A stretch of 24,593 nucleotides of DNA from assembly GCF_000716715.1 (NCBI RefSeq), contig NZ_JNYJ01000081.1, positions 1 through 24,593 of the forward strand, given 5' to 3'. This DNA comes from Dactylosporangium aurantiacum. GTDB taxonomy: Bacteria > Actinomycetota > Actinomycetes > Mycobacteriales > Micromonosporaceae. A model generated the notes under the pieces. That model had not been told where the DNA came from. It worked only from the letters and a program-made list of their open reading frames with translations, and made no database searches. Made by a program: the position numbers and the translations under genes. Shown piece after piece: positions 14,057 to 20,298 of this stretch. Each line of letters opens with the position of its first letter. The stretch's first letter is position 1.

Positions 14057-14482
14057 GTGTCCGACGAGGCGGGCCGGCCGGCGACGGTCGACGACGTGCA
14101 CGAGCTGGCCCTCGCCATGCCGCACGTCACGGTGGTGCACGGCAGCGGCGAGAACCCGGTGTACCAGGTGGGCGGCAGGTCGTTCGTGTTCTTCCGCAAC
14201 CCGCGGCCGGACGCGGTCGACCCCGGGACCGGCGAGCGGTACCCGGACGTGATCGTGTTCTGGGTCGAGTCGGAGGCGGACAAGCAGGCGCTCGTGCAGG
14301 ACGGGACGTCGCCGTTCTTCACCACGGCGCACTTCGACGGGCATCCGTCGGTGCTGGTGCGGGCCTGCCGGCTCGGTGAGCTGACCCGCGGGGAGCTGGC
14401 CGAGGTGGTGCAGGACGCGTGGCTGTCACGCGCCTCGAAGCGCCGCGCGGCGGCGTGGCTCAGCAGCCGGTCCGCGCCCTGA
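14057..14482 (+). CDS. MmcQ/YjbR family protein
   Basis: The 141-residue protein has the CyaY-like fold of the MmcQ/YjbR family: an N-terminal helix with TVDDVHELALAMPHVT, the strand pair NPVYQVGGRSFVFFRN, VIVFWVESEADKQALV, then FFTTAHFDGHPSVLVR and a last helix LAEVVQDAWLSRAS. The histidine and glycine of the HFDGHPSVLV block are typical. Family members are often called DNA-binding proteins, but this is not well established. It is probably leaderless. It converges on the tetR gene, 9 nt away. Confidence 0.88.
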   Translation: MSDEAGRPATVDDVHELALAMPHVTVVHGSGENPVYQVGGRSFVFFRNPRPDAVDPGTGERYPDVIVFWVESEADKQALVQDGTSPFFTTAHFDGHPSVLVRACRLGELTRGELAEVVQDAWLSRASKRRAAAWLSSRSAP

Positions 14483-14491
14483 TCACGAGGT

Positions 14492-15166
14492 TCACGGGGC
14501 GACGGCCCTGATGCCGGCGAGGATGAGGTCGACGCCGGCGAGGAACTGGGCGCGGTCGTCATGGTCGCGCAGCTGGCCGGCGACGTCGTGCAGGAACGGG
14601 TACTCGGTTGCGTCGAGCCCCTCCCAGGTCGCCGACTCGCGCTCCAGGATCGCGGTGCGGTCGGCGCCGGGCCGCTGGGTGCGGGCGTTCGCGGCGTTCT
14701 GGCGGGCGGCGCCCAGGATGTAGATCAGCAGCGCCGACGCCGAGGTGAACCGGGCGGCGGCCGGCACGCCGAGCGCCTGGACCTGCTGCCCGACCCGGTC
14801 GAAGAGCCGCAGCGTCATCGACTGCCACGGGCTGCGCGACAGCTGGACGGCCAGCCACGGGTGCTCGTCGATCGCGTCGAACAGGCCGAGCGCGACGCCC
14901 CGGATCGTCTCCTCCGGCGACGCGCGCGGGTCCGGACCCGCGCCGGTCGTGGCGAGGACCGCGTCGGTGGCGGCCAGCAGCAGCTCGTCCTTGTTCGCCA
15001 CATGCCAGTAGATGGCGCCGGGGCCCGTCTTCAGCCGCGCGCTGAGCGCCCGGAACGTCAGCCCGGCCTCGCCCTCGGCGTCGAGCAGCTCGACGGCGGC
15101 CTCGACGATCCGCTGCCGCGACAGCGCGTCCCCGCGGGGCGCCGTGGTCCGCGTCCTGATTGCCAT
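14492..15166 (-). CDS. TetR-family repressor of the divergent MFS exporter
   Basis: The 224-residue protein has an N-terminal TetR helix-turn-helix at about residues 17-63, including LTFRALSARLKTGPGAIYWHVANKDELL, and a C-terminal helical ligand domain with a long middle helix (FTSASALLIYILGAARQNAANA). Length is normal. It diverges from a drug exporter of the MFS, and two identical palindromes lie between the starts, so it is most likely the exporter's repressor, released by the exported compound, and also autoregulated. The ATG at 15166 has no strong ribosome site. The inducer cannot be read from sequence. Confidence 0.92.
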   Translation of the reverse strand: MAIRTRTTAPRGDALSRQRIVEAAVELLDAEGEAGLTFRALSARLKTGPGAIYWHVANKDELLLAATDAVLATTGAGPDPRASPEETIRGVALGLFDAIDEHPWLAVQLSRSPWQSMTLRLFDRVGQQVQALGVPAAARFTSASALLIYILGAARQNAANARTQRPGADRTAILERESATWEGLDATEYPFLHDVAGQLRDHDDRAQFLAGVDLILAGIRAVAP

Positions 15167-15175
15167 ACGCCCATC

Positions 15176-15204
15176 TTGACATGCCTGGAACGCCGTTCCA
15201 AACT
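15176..15204 (+). promoter_or_regulatory. Promoter of the MFS exporter
   Basis: TTGACA (15176-15181) is followed after 17 bp by a weak -10, CAAACT (15199-15204). The first TetR palindrome lies almost entirely in the spacer, so bound repressor would block polymerase. Confidence 0.5.
15186..15200. promoter_or_regulatory. TetR operator 1
   Basis: TGGAACGCCGTTCCA is a perfect 15-bp palindrome around a central C. It sits between the -35 and -10 of the exporter promoter and close to the tetR start. Confidence 0.85.
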
Positions 15205-15210
15205 GGCTCC

Positions 15211-15225
15211 TGGAACGCCGTTCCA
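15211..15225. promoter_or_regulatory. TetR operator 2
   Basis: This is an identical copy of operator 1, 25 bp further on, with C and G flanks that extend the palindrome to 17 bp. It lies downstream of the predicted exporter start point, where it would act as a roadblock. Confidence 0.85.
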
Positions 15226-15244
15226 GAAGAATCGGGAGTCCGTC

Positions 15245-16681
15245 ATGAGTGCCACCGTCACCGAAGCGCCGCCACAGGGGCGTGCCACCTCACTGCGGGC
15301 CGTGTGGCCGGCCATCCTCGGGCTGTCGGTCGTCTTCCTCGTGGAGATGCTCGACAACTCGGTGCTGAACGTCGCGCTGCCCACCATCGCCCGCGACCTG
15401 TACGCCTCCGCCGCCGACCTGCAGTGGATCGTGTCGGGGTACTCGCTGCTGTTCGGCGGCCTGATGATCGCGTTCGGGGCGGTCGCCGACCGGTACGGCA
15501 CCCGCCGCGTCATGCTGCTCGGCCTGGGCCTGTTCGCCCTGGCCAGCCTCGCCGTGCTGGCCGTGCGCACGCCGGGCGGGCTCGTCGCCGTGCGGGCCGC
15601 GATCGGCGTCGCCGCCGCCATGACCGCCCCCGGCACGATGGCCCTGTGCTTCCGCCTGTTCGACCAGGACAACCTGCTGATGCGGGCGACCGCGTTCATC
15701 TCCACGGTCGGCCTCGTCGGGTTGGCGGTCGGCCCGACCGTCGGCGGCCTCGTCGTCCAGGTGCTGCCGTGGCAGGCGCTGCTCGTGCTCAACGCGCCCG
15801 TCGCCGTCCTGGCGGTGGTCTGCATCCGCCGCGGCATCCCCGCCGACGACCCCGCGCACCGCAACCCCGCGCCGCTGGACCTGCCCGGCACGCTGCTCGG
15901 CACGGCCACGATCGGCCTGGCGCTGTGGACGGCCACCCTCGCCGTCGAGGACGGCTGGCGGCACGCCGTGCCGTGGGGCGTCGCCGCCTGCGCCACCGCC
16001 GCCGGGTTCGTCGGGCACGAGCGGCGCACCGCCCACCCGATGTTCGACTTCGCCCTGCTGCGCCGGCCGCAGGTGTCGGCCAGCCTCGCGTACCAGGCGG
16101 GGCTCGGCCTCGGCCTGGCCGCCCTCACGTACAGCGTCTCGCTGCAGCTGCAGCTCGTCTGGGGCTGGTCACCGGCGCAGGCCGCGCTCGGCAGCCTGCC
16201 GCAGATCGTCACGATGATCGCGATCGGCCCGTTCGTCGAGCGGTTCGTCACGAGGATCGGCGCCCACCGGGCCGGGCCGCTCGGCGCCGGCGCGGTCGTC
16301 GCCGGCCTGCTGATCTACGCGCTCCTCGGCCGCCACCACTACGCGTGGATCGCCGCCGCGCTCGTCCTCACCGCCGCCGGCATGCGCGTCGTCATGATCA
16401 TCGCCAGTGTCACCATCATGCGTGGCCTGCCCGAGGACCGCACCTCGATGGGCGCCGCCCTCACCGACACCAGCCAGGAGGTCGCCGGCAGCGTCGGCAT
16501 GGCGGTCACCGGCACCATCGTCGCCGCCGCCATCACCGGAGCGCTGTCCGACGTCGGCTCCAGCCCGGCCGCCACCCGCCACTTCGAGCACGCGATCACG
16601 GTGGCGACGCTGGTGCTGACCGCCGTCTGCGCCGCCCTCGCCGTCTGGGCCGCCCGCCGCAGCGCCAGGCCCGCCGCATGA
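15245..16681 (+). CDS. MFS multidrug exporter, DHA2 (14-helix) type
   Basis: The 478-residue integral membrane protein has about 14 helices and the DHA2 hallmarks: helix 1 with VEMLDNSVLNVALPTIARDL, motif A GAVADRYGTRRVMLLG after helix 2, and a motif-C-like stretch GLVGLAVGPTVGGLVV in helix 5. Such proteins export antibiotics or antiseptics by proton exchange. GGGAG precedes the ATG at 15245. It diverges from a TetR repressor with two perfect operators, which is the classic arrangement for an inducible efflux pump. The drug range is unknown; it could protect against a product made elsewhere in the genome. Confidence 0.93.
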   Translation: MSATVTEAPPQGRATSLRAVWPAILGLSVVFLVEMLDNSVLNVALPTIARDLYASAADLQWIVSGYSLLFGGLMIAFGAVADRYGTRRVMLLGLGLFALASLAVLAVRTPGGLVAVRAAIGVAAAMTAPGTMALCFRLFDQDNLLMRATAFISTVGLVGLAVGPTVGGLVVQVLPWQALLVLNAPVAVLAVVCIRRGIPADDPAHRNPAPLDLPGTLLGTATIGLALWTATLAVEDGWRHAVPWGVAACATAAGFVGHERRTAHPMFDFALLRRPQVSASLAYQAGLGLGLAALTYSVSLQLQLVWGWSPAQAALGSLPQIVTMIAIGPFVERFVTRIGAHRAGPLGAGAVVAGLLIYALLGRHHYAWIAAALVLTAAGMRVVMIIASVTIMRGLPEDRTSMGAALTDTSQEVAGSVGMAVTGTIVAAAITGALSDVGSSPAATRHFEHAITVATLVLTAVCAALAVWAARRSARPAA

Positions 16682-16748
16682 CCGGCCACGGGCCCGCATG
16701 CCCAGCCACGGGACCGCGTAACCGGGGCCGCTGGGACATCATGGGACG

Positions 16749-17129
16749 ATGCACCGCAGTCGCCTCTTCGGGATCTTCGTCGACCTGCCCGCCGCCGACG
16801 CCCCCACCGCCGCCACGTTCTGGTCCACCGCCCTCGGCGGCCACCCGGAGGTCGTGGCCGGCGAGGAGCACTTCACGATACTGCGCGGTGCCGTGCCGGA
16901 CCTGGTGGTCGGGGTGCAGACCGTCGACGACGCACCCCGGTACCACGTGGACATCGAAACCGACGACGTCGACGCGGAGGTCGCCCGGTTGTGCGCCGCC
17001 GGCGCGGTCGAGGTCTCGCGGTGGCTGGAGTGCCACGTGCTGCGGGCGCCCGGCGGGCAGCTGCTGTGCGTGATCCCGGTGCACAGCGACCGGGCACTGT
17101 TCGACCGCGAGGCCCGCACCTGGCCGTGA
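16749..17129 (+). CDS. VOC (glyoxalase-fold) family protein
   Basis: The 126-residue protein has two beta-alpha-beta units of the vicinal-oxygen-chelate fold: LFGIFVDLPAADAPTAATFWSTALG and then RYHVDIETDDVDAEVARLCAAGAVEV, ending VLRAPGGQLLCVIPV. The YHVDIE histidine is a usual metal-ligand position, whereas the last strand has Gln-Leu-Leu-Cys in place of the common xxE, so metal catalysis is doubtful. Members include dioxygenases, fosfomycin-type resistance proteins and binding proteins. It follows the exporter on the same strand after 67 nt. No clear ribosome site is seen. Confidence 0.82.
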   Translation: MHRSRLFGIFVDLPAADAPTAATFWSTALGGHPEVVAGEEHFTILRGAVPDLVVGVQTVDDAPRYHVDIETDDVDAEVARLCAAGAVEVSRWLECHVLRAPGGQLLCVIPVHSDRALFDREARTWP

Positions 17130-17155
17130 CCGGCTGTCGGATCAAGGTCGGTGCG

Positions 17156-17184
17156 TTGCCCGCGCCGCCGCCGGGTCCTACCGT
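17156..17184 (+). promoter_or_regulatory. Leaderless promoter of the secreted-protein gene
   Basis: TTGCCC (17156-17161), a 17-bp spacer and TACCGT (17179-17184) lie 6 nt before the ATG at 17191. The transcript should start at or next to the start codon. Confidence 0.65.
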
Positions 17185-17190
17185 CTGCGC

Positions 17191-17742
17191 ATGCGGTGGC
17201 TGCGGTACCTCCTGACGGCCTGCCTGGCGCTGACCGGCACGTTCGCGCCCTCCGGCCCGGCCTCGGCGGCGCGGTGCACAGTGGACTGCTACCGGTACTG
17301 GGCGGACATCACCCTCGAGGCGTTCTCCAACCCGACGCCCGTCTTCCCCGGCGGCATCCACTATGTCACCGTCCGCGCCCACAACACGGGCTGGCGCACC
17401 GGCGGCGACAGCCCGCCCCGGCCGTGGTTCGGGCCGACCGCCGGCACGGTGTTCGTCGAGTTCGCACCCGACAGCCCGCAGGAGTACCCGGAGTTCTACG
17501 AGCCGGTGCCGTGGCCGCGCGTCTACCTGACGGCCCTGTCGGCCGGCACCGCCCCGCGCAATGCGACCTGCTACGGCCCGGGCATCCCGACCGGCTCGTA
17601 CGGTGAATGCACCGTGGCGTTCCGGGCGCCCTTCGCCCCGGGTTTCTACACGTTCACGCTGTGGACGGCGAGCCACTTCGACGAGTACGACACGACGAAC
17701 AACCGGATCTCGTTCACCTTCGAGGTCCGCTACCTCGCCTGA
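17191..17742 (+). CDS. Secreted protein with beta-sandwich-like domain
   Basis: The 183-residue protein has a Sec signal peptide (MRWLRYLLTACLALTG) with a likely cleavage after ASA at residue 26. The mature part is beta-rich and has four cysteines: two close together at 29 and 33, and two at 127 and 140, probably forming disulfides. The segments HYVTVRAHNTGWRTGGD and DEYDTTNNRISFTFEVRY resemble the CARDB/Ig-like type of extracellular domain, where strands end in TxNN. No catalytic motif is seen, so it is probably a structural or binding protein outside the cell. It overlaps the convergent kinase gene by 13 nt. Confidence 0.75.
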   Translation: MRWLRYLLTACLALTGTFAPSGPASAARCTVDCYRYWADITLEAFSNPTPVFPGGIHYVTVRAHNTGWRTGGDSPPRPWFGPTAGTVFVEFAPDSPQEYPEFYEPVPWPRVYLTALSAGTAPRNATCYGPGIPTGSYGECTVAFRAPFAPGFYTFTLWTASHFDEYDTTNNRISFTFEVRYLA

Positions 17743-18191
17743 CGGGTCCGCGCCACCAGCAGCCGCTCGACCGCGTCGGCCAGCGCGCCGACCGGCCGCC
17801 GGCCGTCCAGCTCGACCGTCGCGCCCGCGCGCAGCAGCGGCTCCACCTCGGCCACGTACCGCACGATCTCCGCCCGCTGCCGCGCCGTCTTGCCGTACGG
17901 GTTGTCCACCCGCGCCGCGACCCGCTCCAGCAGGACCGGCAGCGGCGCACTGAGCAGCACCACGTGCTCGAACCGCGGGTAGAAGCGGCCCTGGTTGTCC
18001 ACCGTGCCGGACACGAGCACCGTGGCGTGCCCGTCGAGCAGCGCCGCCATCCGCGGCTCGTCCCACGTGCCGTCGGGCAACGTCCACCCGTCGTCGTCGG
18101 TGTCCACGGTGCGGTGCCCGCGCCGCGCCACCTCCCGCAGCAGCGTGGTCTTGCCCGCACCGGACATCCCGGTCACCAACACCCGCGCCAC
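17730..18191 (-). CDS. P-loop AAA/kinase-like protein
   Basis: The 153-residue protein starts with strand 1 and Walker A (VLVTGMSGAGKTT, residues 4-16), then VDTDDDGWTLPDG as the likely substrate and acidic region, ATVLVSGTVDNQGRFY, and the later strand VVLLSAPLPVLLERVAAR. A lid-like arginine stretch (KTARQRAEIVRYV) follows. It has the layout of shikimate- or gluconate-kinase-like enzymes, with unknown substrate. The GTG start is 6 nt from TAGGGT, so it is likely leaderless. The first ArsR box lies about 15 bp upstream of this -10, so it may be co-regulated with the divergent regulator. Confidence 0.82.
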   Translation of the reverse strand: MARVLVTGMSGAGKTTLLREVARRGHRTVDTDDDGWTLPDGTWDEPRMAALLDGHATVLVSGTVDNQGRFYPRFEHVVLLSAPLPVLLERVAARVDNPYGKTARQRAEIVRYVAEVEPLLRAGATVELDGRRPVGALADAVERLLVARTRQAR

Positions 18192-18197
18192 GCCGCA

Positions 18198-18203
18198 ACC
18201 CTA
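18198..18203 (-). promoter_or_regulatory. Leaderless -10 element of the kinase gene
   Basis: TAGGGT on the minus strand ends 6 nt before the GTG at 18191. The matching -35 position falls in the first ArsR box. Confidence 0.5.
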
Positions 18204-18216
18204 CGGCCCCCGCCCC

Positions 18217-18238
18217 TGTCGAGAGACTTCTCTCGACA
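18217..18238. promoter_or_regulatory. ArsR-type operator box 1
   Basis: TGTCGAGAG and CTCTCGACA are perfect inverted arms around ACTT. It lies between the divergent kinase and regulator genes. Confidence 0.8.
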
Positions 18239-18245
18239 GACTTCT

Positions 18246-18265
18246 TTCGAGAGTTTACTCTCGAA
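18246..18265. promoter_or_regulatory. ArsR-type operator box 2
   Basis: TTCGAGAG and CTCTCGAA are perfect arms around TTTA, sharing the core TCGAGAG-N4-CTCTCGA with box 1, 28 bp centre to centre. It ends 2 nt before the regulator's ATG and covers its likely -10 (TTTACT), so it should mediate autorepression. Confidence 0.8.
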
Positions 18266-18267
18266 GA

Positions 18268-18852
18268 ATGTCCGACCGACGTACGCTCACCGACGCCCGC
18301 AGCCTGCGGGCGCTCAGCCACCCGGTCCGCCTGGCACTGCTGGAGGCGCTGCTCAGCGGGCCGCTCACCGCCACCCAGGCCGGCGAGCTGATCGGCGAGT
18401 CACCGACGACGTGCTCGTTCCACCTGCGCCAGCTCGCCCGGTACGACTTCGTCGAGGAGACCGGCGAGGGGCGCGGCAGGTCCCGGCCCTGGCGGCTGAC
18501 CGCCACCGGCTGGAACGCGCCCGCGCGCCCCGACGACCCCGAGTTCACCCGTGCCGTGCAGGCGCTCGACCAGGTCATGCTGGACCGGCACATGAGCCGG
18601 ATCCGCCGGTTCGTCGACACCGTGTCGACGTATCCCGCCGAATGGCAGGCGGCCGCCACCGGCCACACCTCGGTCCTGCACGTGACCGCGGCCGAGGCGG
18701 CCGAGATGACCGCCGCCCTGCGGGAGGTCACCGACCGGTTCCGGGAGCGCTGGGCGGACCGCCACGAGCACCCGGAGCGGCGGCCCGACGGCACGCTGCC
18801 CGTCGAGGTGCTCATCGGCGTCTACCCGATCGACACCGGACAGCCCCGATGA
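18268..18852 (+). CDS. ArsR-like winged-helix regulator
   Basis: The 194-residue protein has an N-terminal winged helix: LRALSHPVRLALLEALLSGPLTATQAGELIGESPTTCSFHLRQLARYDFV, then the wing with RGRSRPWRLT. A C-terminal helical region of unknown ligand follows (about 85-190). This two-part layout is common in ArsR-type regulators placed before MFS exporters. The ATG follows directly after operator box 2 and has no ribosome site. Its TGA overlaps the exporter's ATG (ATGA), so the pair is translationally coupled. It probably represses its own operon until an unknown compound binds. Confidence 0.88.
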   Translation: MSDRRTLTDARSLRALSHPVRLALLEALLSGPLTATQAGELIGESPTTCSFHLRQLARYDFVEETGEGRGRSRPWRLTATGWNAPARPDDPEFTRAVQALDQVMLDRHMSRIRRFVDTVSTYPAEWQAAATGHTSVLHVTAAEAAEMTAALREVTDRFRERWADRHEHPERRPDGTLPVEVLIGVYPIDTGQPR

Positions 18853-20180
18853 GCGCCCGCAGGCTCTGGGCGCATCCGCCGGCCCGCCGGTACCTGACCG
18901 GGCAGAGCCTGTCCCTGTTCGGCGACAGCGCGCTGTGGCTCGCGTGCGGGATCTGGGTGCGGACCCTGACCGGCAGCGACACGGCCGCCGCGCTGACCTT
19001 CGTGTGCTTCACCGCGCCCGCGCTGCTGGCGCCGCTGGCCGGGCTGCTCGCCGACCGGGTGCGCCGCCGCCCGCTGCTGATCGCCGCGAACCTGGCCGGC
19101 GCGGCGATCCTCACCCCGCTGCTGCTGGTGCACGAGCGCCGCGACGTGTGGCTCATCTACGCCGTGATGCTCCTGTACGGCGTGCTCAACGTCCTCATCG
19201 CCCCGGCACAGTCGGCCCTGCTCACCGCACTGCTGCCACCGGACCTGCTCGGCGACGCGAACGCCGCGCTGCGCACCGTACAGGAGGGACTGCGGGTGCT
19301 CGCCCCGCTCACCGGCGCCGGCCTGTTCACCGTCCTCGGCGGACCCGCCGTCGTCGCGCTGGACATGGCCACCTTCCTCGCCGCGGCCGCCCTCACCGCG
19401 AGGATCCGCGTCACCGAGACGCACCTGACCCCCACCCCCCGGGACCGGGGACGCCGTCTCGCCGGTCAGCTCGGCGCCGGCTTCCGGTTCCTCGGCGGCA
19501 ACCCGACGCTGCGCCGGGTGACCCTCGCCGGGGCCGTGTCCGCCTTCGCCGTCGGCGCCACCGACGCGACCACGTACACCGTCATCAGCCAGGGCCTGCA
19601 CCGCGCACCGCAGTTCGTCGGCGTCACCCAGGTCGCCGGTGGCCTCGGCGCCGTCGCGGGCGGGCTGACCGCCGCCGCGGCGATCCGGCGCTGGGGCGAG
19701 GCCCGCACCGTCGTCGCCGGCCTGCTGCTGCTCGCCGTCGCCCCGGTGTGCCTGGCCGCCGGGCGGCTGCCGGTGGTCCTCGCCGGCAAGGCCATGGTCG
19801 GCGCCGCCCTGCCGTGGATCGTCATCGCCGTCGTCACGCTGCTGCAGCGGCTCACCGCGGCCGGCCTCCAGGGGCGCGTCTACGCGGCGTTCGAGGTCTG
19901 CGCCACCGGCCCGCAAACGGTCGGGCTCGCCCTCGGCGCGGGGCTCGTCGCCGTCGTCGACCACCGCCTCGTGCTGATCGGCGCGGCGCTGTGCCTCGTC
20001 GCCGCCGCCGGCCTGCTGCGCCGGGTCCGCGTCCCGGCCGAGCCGTCGACACCGGCCGGCGTCGTGGCACCGGCCGCCGCCGTGAACCCGACCGGAGCTG
20101 CGGCACCGGCCGAAGCTGCGGCACCGGCCGGCGCTGCGGCACCGGCGGGCGCGGGCCGGCCGACCGCCGCGACGGCATAG
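18849..20180 (+). CDS. MFS transporter (12-helix, MFS_3-like)
   Basis: The 443-residue membrane protein starts ARRYLTGQSLSLFGDSALWLACGIWV and has the motif A-like loop GLLADRVRRRPLLIAANL, VLNVLIAPAQSALLTALLP, and a second half with TQVAGGLGAVAGGLTAAAAIRRWG. This is the pattern of the enterobactin-exporter-like MFS_3 group, usually 12 helices, exporting drugs or siderophores. It is coupled to the upstream ArsR-like regulator by an ATGA overlap. The last 45 residues are a cytoplasmic Ala/Pro tail encoded partly by an 18-bp tandem repeat, which is unusual for the family. The substrate is unknown. Confidence 0.9.
   Translation: MSARRLWAHPPARRYLTGQSLSLFGDSALWLACGIWVRTLTGSDTAAALTFVCFTAPALLAPLAGLLADRVRRRPLLIAANLAGAAILTPLLLVHERRDVWLIYAVMLLYGVLNVLIAPAQSALLTALLPPDLLGDANAALRTVQEGLRVLAPLTGAGLFTVLGGPAVVALDMATFLAAAALTARIRVTETHLTPTPRDRGRRLAGQLGAGFRFLGGNPTLRRVTLAGAVSAFAVGATDATTYTVISQGLHRAPQFVGVTQVAGGLGAVAGGLTAAAAIRRWGEARTVVAGLLLLAVAPVCLAAGRLPVVLAGKAMVGAALPWIVIAVVTLLQRLTAAGLQGRVYAAFEVCATGPQTVGLALGAGLVAVVDHRLVLIGAALCLVAAAGLLRRVRVPAEPSTPAGVVAPAAAVNPTGAAAPAEAAAPAGAAAPAGAGRPTAATA
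20097..20150 (+). repeat. 18-bp tandem repeat in the exporter tail
   Basis: Three consecutive copies of the unit GCTGCGGCACCGGCCGNN (20097, 20115, 20133) encode the six-residue unit AAAPAx, giving the alanine/proline-rich C-terminus. Copies differ at one to three bases. The repeat is in frame, so copy number can vary without disrupting the protein. Confidence 0.75.
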
Positions 20181-20298
20181 GTCGGTCCGGCGGCGTCCAT
20201 CCCGCCCGACCGTGCCGGAAACCGCGGCAGCGCATCGCCCCGGCCAGCGCGGGCACCGAACGTCACGGTGCGCCCCGGTCCCCGCGCTAGTCAGAAGT

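Noticed and set aside
14561..15244. In-frame extension of the MFS exporter upstream to 14561
   Set aside because: It would run antisense through the whole tetR gene and both operators; ATG 15245 has a ribosome site and matches the family start.
15160..17073. 637-residue plus-strand open frame
   Set aside because: It is a shadow of the exporter and VOC genes with low-complexity Arg/Pro/Ala translation.
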